Below, in pieces: positions 51,955 through 54,134 of a stretch of 54,134 nucleotides of DNA. The position numbers and the translations under genes were made by a program. Source of the stretch: Actinomadura kijaniata NBRC 14229 (GTDB taxonomy: Bacteria > Actinomycetota > Actinomycetes > Streptosporangiales > Streptosporangiaceae); the NCBI RefSeq assembly GCF_001552175.1, contig NZ_BCQR01000071.1, forward strand, positions 1 through 54,134, written 5' to 3'. Positions within the stretch are counted from its first letter, which is position 1, and each line of letters opens with the position of its first letter. The notes beneath the pieces are model-generated. The model did not search any database, was not told where the DNA came from, and saw only the letters and a list, made by a program, of their open reading frames with translations.

Positions 51955-53363
51955 CCGCCGCCTCCGGCACCCTGGTCCGCGGCCGCCACGTGCTCACCTC
52001 GGCCTCCCCGGAGGTCCTGGCCGACGGGGCCGTGCGGATCGTCGGCGAGCGCATCGCCGACGTCGGCCCCTATGCCGAGCTGGCCGCGCGGTACCCGGCC
52101 GACCGGGTGTCGGGCGGGCCGCACGACATCGTGACGCCCGGCTTCGTCAACACGCACGGTCACTTCTCCGAGGCGCTCATCGCCGGGATCGGCGAGGAGT
52201 ACGCGCTCGGGGACTGGATCCGCGAGCTCATCGCCCCGGTCGCGCCGCACCTCGGTCCGGAGGCGGCCTACGTCGGGACGCTGCTGGCGGGCGTGCAGCT
52301 GCTGCGCACCGGGGTGACGCTCACCGGCGACATGTTCGTGTGCGACCCGGCGGCCGACGGGCCGCCGGTGACCCCGGGGGTCGTGCGGGCGCTGGATGAA
52401 CTGGGCCTGCGCGGCGTGGTGGCGTTCGGCGCGGGCGACCGGCGGCCGGGCGTGACCGTCGCCGGCGTCCTGCGCGAACACGCGGCGCTGCGGCGGGCGG
52501 CCGAGGCCAGCCGGCTCAGCCGCTTCCGGGTGGGAATCACCGTTGTGGCGGCGCAGTCGCCCGAGCTGTTCGCGCGCACCGTCCAACTGGCCGTCGACGG
52601 CGGCCACGGCGTGCACGTCCACCTGCACGAGACCCGGGACGAGGTGCGCGCGACACGCGCCGAGCACGGCGTGAGCCCGGTGGAGTACTGCGCGCGGCAC
52701 GGCCTGTTCGAGGCACCGACCCTGGCCGCGCACTGCGTGTGGAGCGACGAGCGCGACATCGCGCTGCTCGCCGGGCACGGGGTCGCGGTCGCGCACAACC
52801 CGGTCGCCAACATGATCCTCGCCTCAGGCGTGTGCCCGGTGAAGGACCTGCGGCGCGCCGGCGTCGAGGTCGGGCTGGGCGTGGACGGCGCGGCCAGCAA
52901 CGACCGGCAGGACATGCTGGAGGCGATCAAGAGCGCAGTCCTGCTCCAGCGGGTCCACCACCTGAGCACCGCCGCCCTCTCGGCGCGCGACGCCCTGCGC
53001 ATGGCGACCCTGGGAGGGGCCCGTGCGCTTGGACTGGGCGACCAACTGGGCTCGCTGGAACCGGGCAAGTCCGCCGACCTGGTGGTCTTCGACGGGGACT
53101 CCCCCGCGCTGGCGAACGTGCACGACCCGTTCCAATCGGTCGTCTACTGCGCGGGCCCGCGCGAGGTCAGGGACGTGTGGGTGGCAGGACGCCGGTCGGT
53201 CGCCGACGGCGAGGTGACCGGCGTCCCGGTGCCGGAGGTGGTCGAACGGTCGCGGGAGCTGTCGGCCGACCTGGTGCGGCGGTCCGGTCTTAGCCAACTC
53301 CGCCACCCCGCGGCGGCCCCGGCCGTCCCGGCGACGCCCCAGCCGATCGGGGGCACTGCATGA
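51951..53363 (+). CDS. ATZ/TRZ-family amidohydrolase (deaminase-like)
   Basis: A 470-residue metal-dependent hydrolase with VTPGFVNTHGHFSEALI (HxH = H69/H71), VHVHLHETRDE, LAAHCVW and GLGVDGAASND, the mononuclear metal site of the guanine/cytosine deaminase and chlorohydrolase group. Its substrate could be the 2-amino-pyrimidine of a deazaguanine. Starts with GTG 51951 overlapping the previous stop by 4 bp. A Pro/Ala-rich tail follows. Together with the two preceding genes it forms a three-hydrolase cassette. Confidence 0.92.
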   Translation: MTAASGTLVRGRHVLTSASPEVLADGAVRIVGERIADVGPYAELAARYPADRVSGGPHDIVTPGFVNTHGHFSEALIAGIGEEYALGDWIRELIAPVAPHLGPEAAYVGTLLAGVQLLRTGVTLTGDMFVCDPAADGPPVTPGVVRALDELGLRGVVAFGAGDRRPGVTVAGVLREHAALRRAAEASRLSRFRVGITVVAAQSPELFARTVQLAVDGGHGVHVHLHETRDEVRATRAEHGVSPVEYCARHGLFEAPTLAAHCVWSDERDIALLAGHGVAVAHNPVANMILASGVCPVKDLRRAGVEVGLGVDGAASNDRQDMLEAIKSAVLLQRVHHLSTAALSARDALRMATLGGARALGLGDQLGSLEPGKSADLVVFDGDSPALANVHDPFQSVVYCAGPREVRDVWVAGRRSVADGEVTGVPVPEVVERSRELSADLVRRSGLSQLRHPAAAPAVPATPQPIGGTA

Positions 53364-53632
53364 CCACGGCCATGACCCACGACCGGCCGCCGGCCTGGAC
53401 GAGCCCGCGTCTGGTCGCCGAGTTCGGGGTGCTGATCACGCCGGGGCGCACCCGTCCACAGTGCCGGCCCCGTGGGCTGGTCGCTGGGCGGCGAGGCGTT
53501 CTTCCACCCGCTGTTCCCGCTGACCCGCCGGTTCGGCCCCCGCCCGGGCGGCGTACCGACACGTTCCCGCCCGAGGCCGCCGGCACCGCCCGGAGCTCGG
53601 TCCAGGCCAAGCAGACAGGGGAAAGCCCATGA
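53360..53632 (+). pseudogene. Small frameshifted gene between hydrolase and KAS III genes
   Basis: The ATG overlaps the previous stop. The frame gives MTTAMTHDRPPAWTS, then LVAEFGVLITPGRT, and then loses sense; the next frame has VHSAGPVGWSLGGEAFFHPLFPL, TRRFGPRPGG. Reading in the first frame resumes as DTFPPEAAGTARSSV and stops at 53632, overlapping the KAS III start. So an extra base near 53452 and a second change near 53545 separate the parts. Both ends are coupled to neighbours, so it was an intact operon gene of about 90 residues. No family recognised. Confidence 0.55.
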
Positions 53633-54134
53633 CCAGACTGACATCGACCGATATCGGAGTGGTCGGAACCGGATCGTGCCTGCCCGAGCGGCGGGTGGAC
53701 AGCCGGGAGGTCGCCGCGACGCTCGGCGTGGAACACCGGTGGATCGTCGAGCGCGTCGGCGTGCTGGAGCGCCGCTTCGCCGGGACCGGGGAGACCGGCA
53801 CCCAGCTGGCGGCCCGGGCTGCGGCGCGGGCCCTCGGCCAGGCGGGCGTCGCGCCCGAGGACGTCGACGCGGTCGTCCTGGCGACCTCCACGCCCGAGAC
53901 CCCGATCCCCGGCGTCGCGGCCTGCGTGCAGGAGGCGGTCGGAGCGCGCAGCGCGTTCGCCTTCGACATCAACGCGGCCTGCGCCGGATGGCTCGTCGCG
54001 ATCGAGACGGCCCGCGGGTTCCTGCGCGCCGACGAGCGCCGCCAGTACGTCCTGGTCGTTGGCACCGACACCTACTCCCGCATCCTGAACCCGGGCGACC
54101 GCAGGACCTATCCCCTGTTCGGCGACGGCGCGGG
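53629..54134 (+). CDS. KAS III (FabH-like) ketosynthase, 3' partial
   Basis: The first 168 residues are visible: IGVVGTGSCLPERRVDS, EHRWIVERVGVLERRFA (the FabH opening with WI.ER.G), VVLATSTPETPIPGVA and DINAACAGW with catalytic Cys118. The gene runs off the window. KAS III enzymes condense acyl-CoA with a carrier acyl group, and cluster members can also make esters or amides. ATG 53629 overlaps the previous stop. It shows that the cluster extends beyond 54134. Confidence 0.93.
   Translation, partial: MTRLTSTDIGVVGTGSCLPERRVDSREVAATLGVEHRWIVERVGVLERRFAGTGETGTQLAARAAARALGQAGVAPEDVDAVVLATSTPETPIPGVAACVQEAVGARSAFAFDINAACAGWLVAIETARGFLRADERRQYVLVVGTDTYSRILNPGDRRTYPLFGDGA

Noticed and set aside
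1..54134. tRNA genes, rRNA genes, CRISPR arrays and transposases
   Set aside because: No tRNA T-loop with paired acceptor arms, no evenly spaced repeats and no transposase motifs were noticed when reading both strands; a dedicated search could still find something small.

Overview
The window is about 54 kb of very GC-rich DNA with actinomycete gene style: GTG, ATG and TTG starts, frequent ATGA/GTGA stop-start overlaps, G/C-ending codons, a conservon, XRE and LmbU-type regulators and a secondary-metabolite cluster. It fits a filamentous actinomycete (Streptomycetales or Streptosporangiales); nothing in the window fixes the genus. No rRNA, tRNA, CRISPR array or intact insertion sequence was seen.

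Layout. (1) 1-5.4 kb: the tail of an unknown gene, a strong bidirectional hairpin, and a leftward five-gene operon ending in a MoxR-type AAA ATPase and a vWA/metallopeptidase-like protein. (2) 5.5-13.2 kb: an accessory stretch with a possible Imm-like protein, a divergent TetR/MFS pair with visible operators, two divergent SUKH (SMI1/KNR4) proteins, a small Cys-pair protein, a GNAT acetyltransferase and a large XRE regulator. (3) 13.2-14.1 kb: a non-coding stretch with three strong hairpins. (4) 14.1-26.7 kb: a rightward block built around a conservon (CvnA kinase-like, CvnB roadblock, CvnC DUF742, CvnD GTPase, CvnE and CvnF P450s), extended by a third P450, two DUF574-type methyltransferases, an unknown protein, two HTH proteins and one frameshifted gene. 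(5) 26.7-37.1 kb: a regulator-like protein lacking its HTH, a very large secreted DNRLRE/zincin protein with a membrane partner, a frameshifted Nudix gene, and an HTH-P-loop NLR-like protein with 36-residue repeats beside a small membrane protein.

(6) 37.8-54.1 kb: the most striking part, a biosynthetic cluster. An LmbU-type regulator stands next to a wrecked NDP-hexose 2,3-dehydratase gene. Leftward genes encode an ATP-grasp ligase, QueD, QueE, GTP cyclohydrolase I, a broken methyltransferase, a class II asparagine synthetase and a one-module A-PCP-C NRPS. Rightward genes encode a dihydropyrimidinase-like amidohydrolase, an isochorismatase-fold amidase, an ATZ/TRZ-type deaminase-like amidohydrolase, a small frameshifted protein and a KAS III that runs off the window. 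FolE, QueD and QueE make 7-carboxy-7-deazaguanine. The three hydrolases are the kinds of enzyme needed to deaminate, open and decarbamoylate a pyrimidine ring. I infer that the pathway builds a 7-deazapurine and may dismantle it to an aminopyrrole-type unit, which the ATP-grasp, AsnB and NRPS enzymes could then amidate and couple.

Several genes carry single-base frameshifts (near 26576, 32905, 33405, 46490 and 53452). They may be real decay or sequencing error; the 2,3-dehydratase is too damaged to be explained by error alone.
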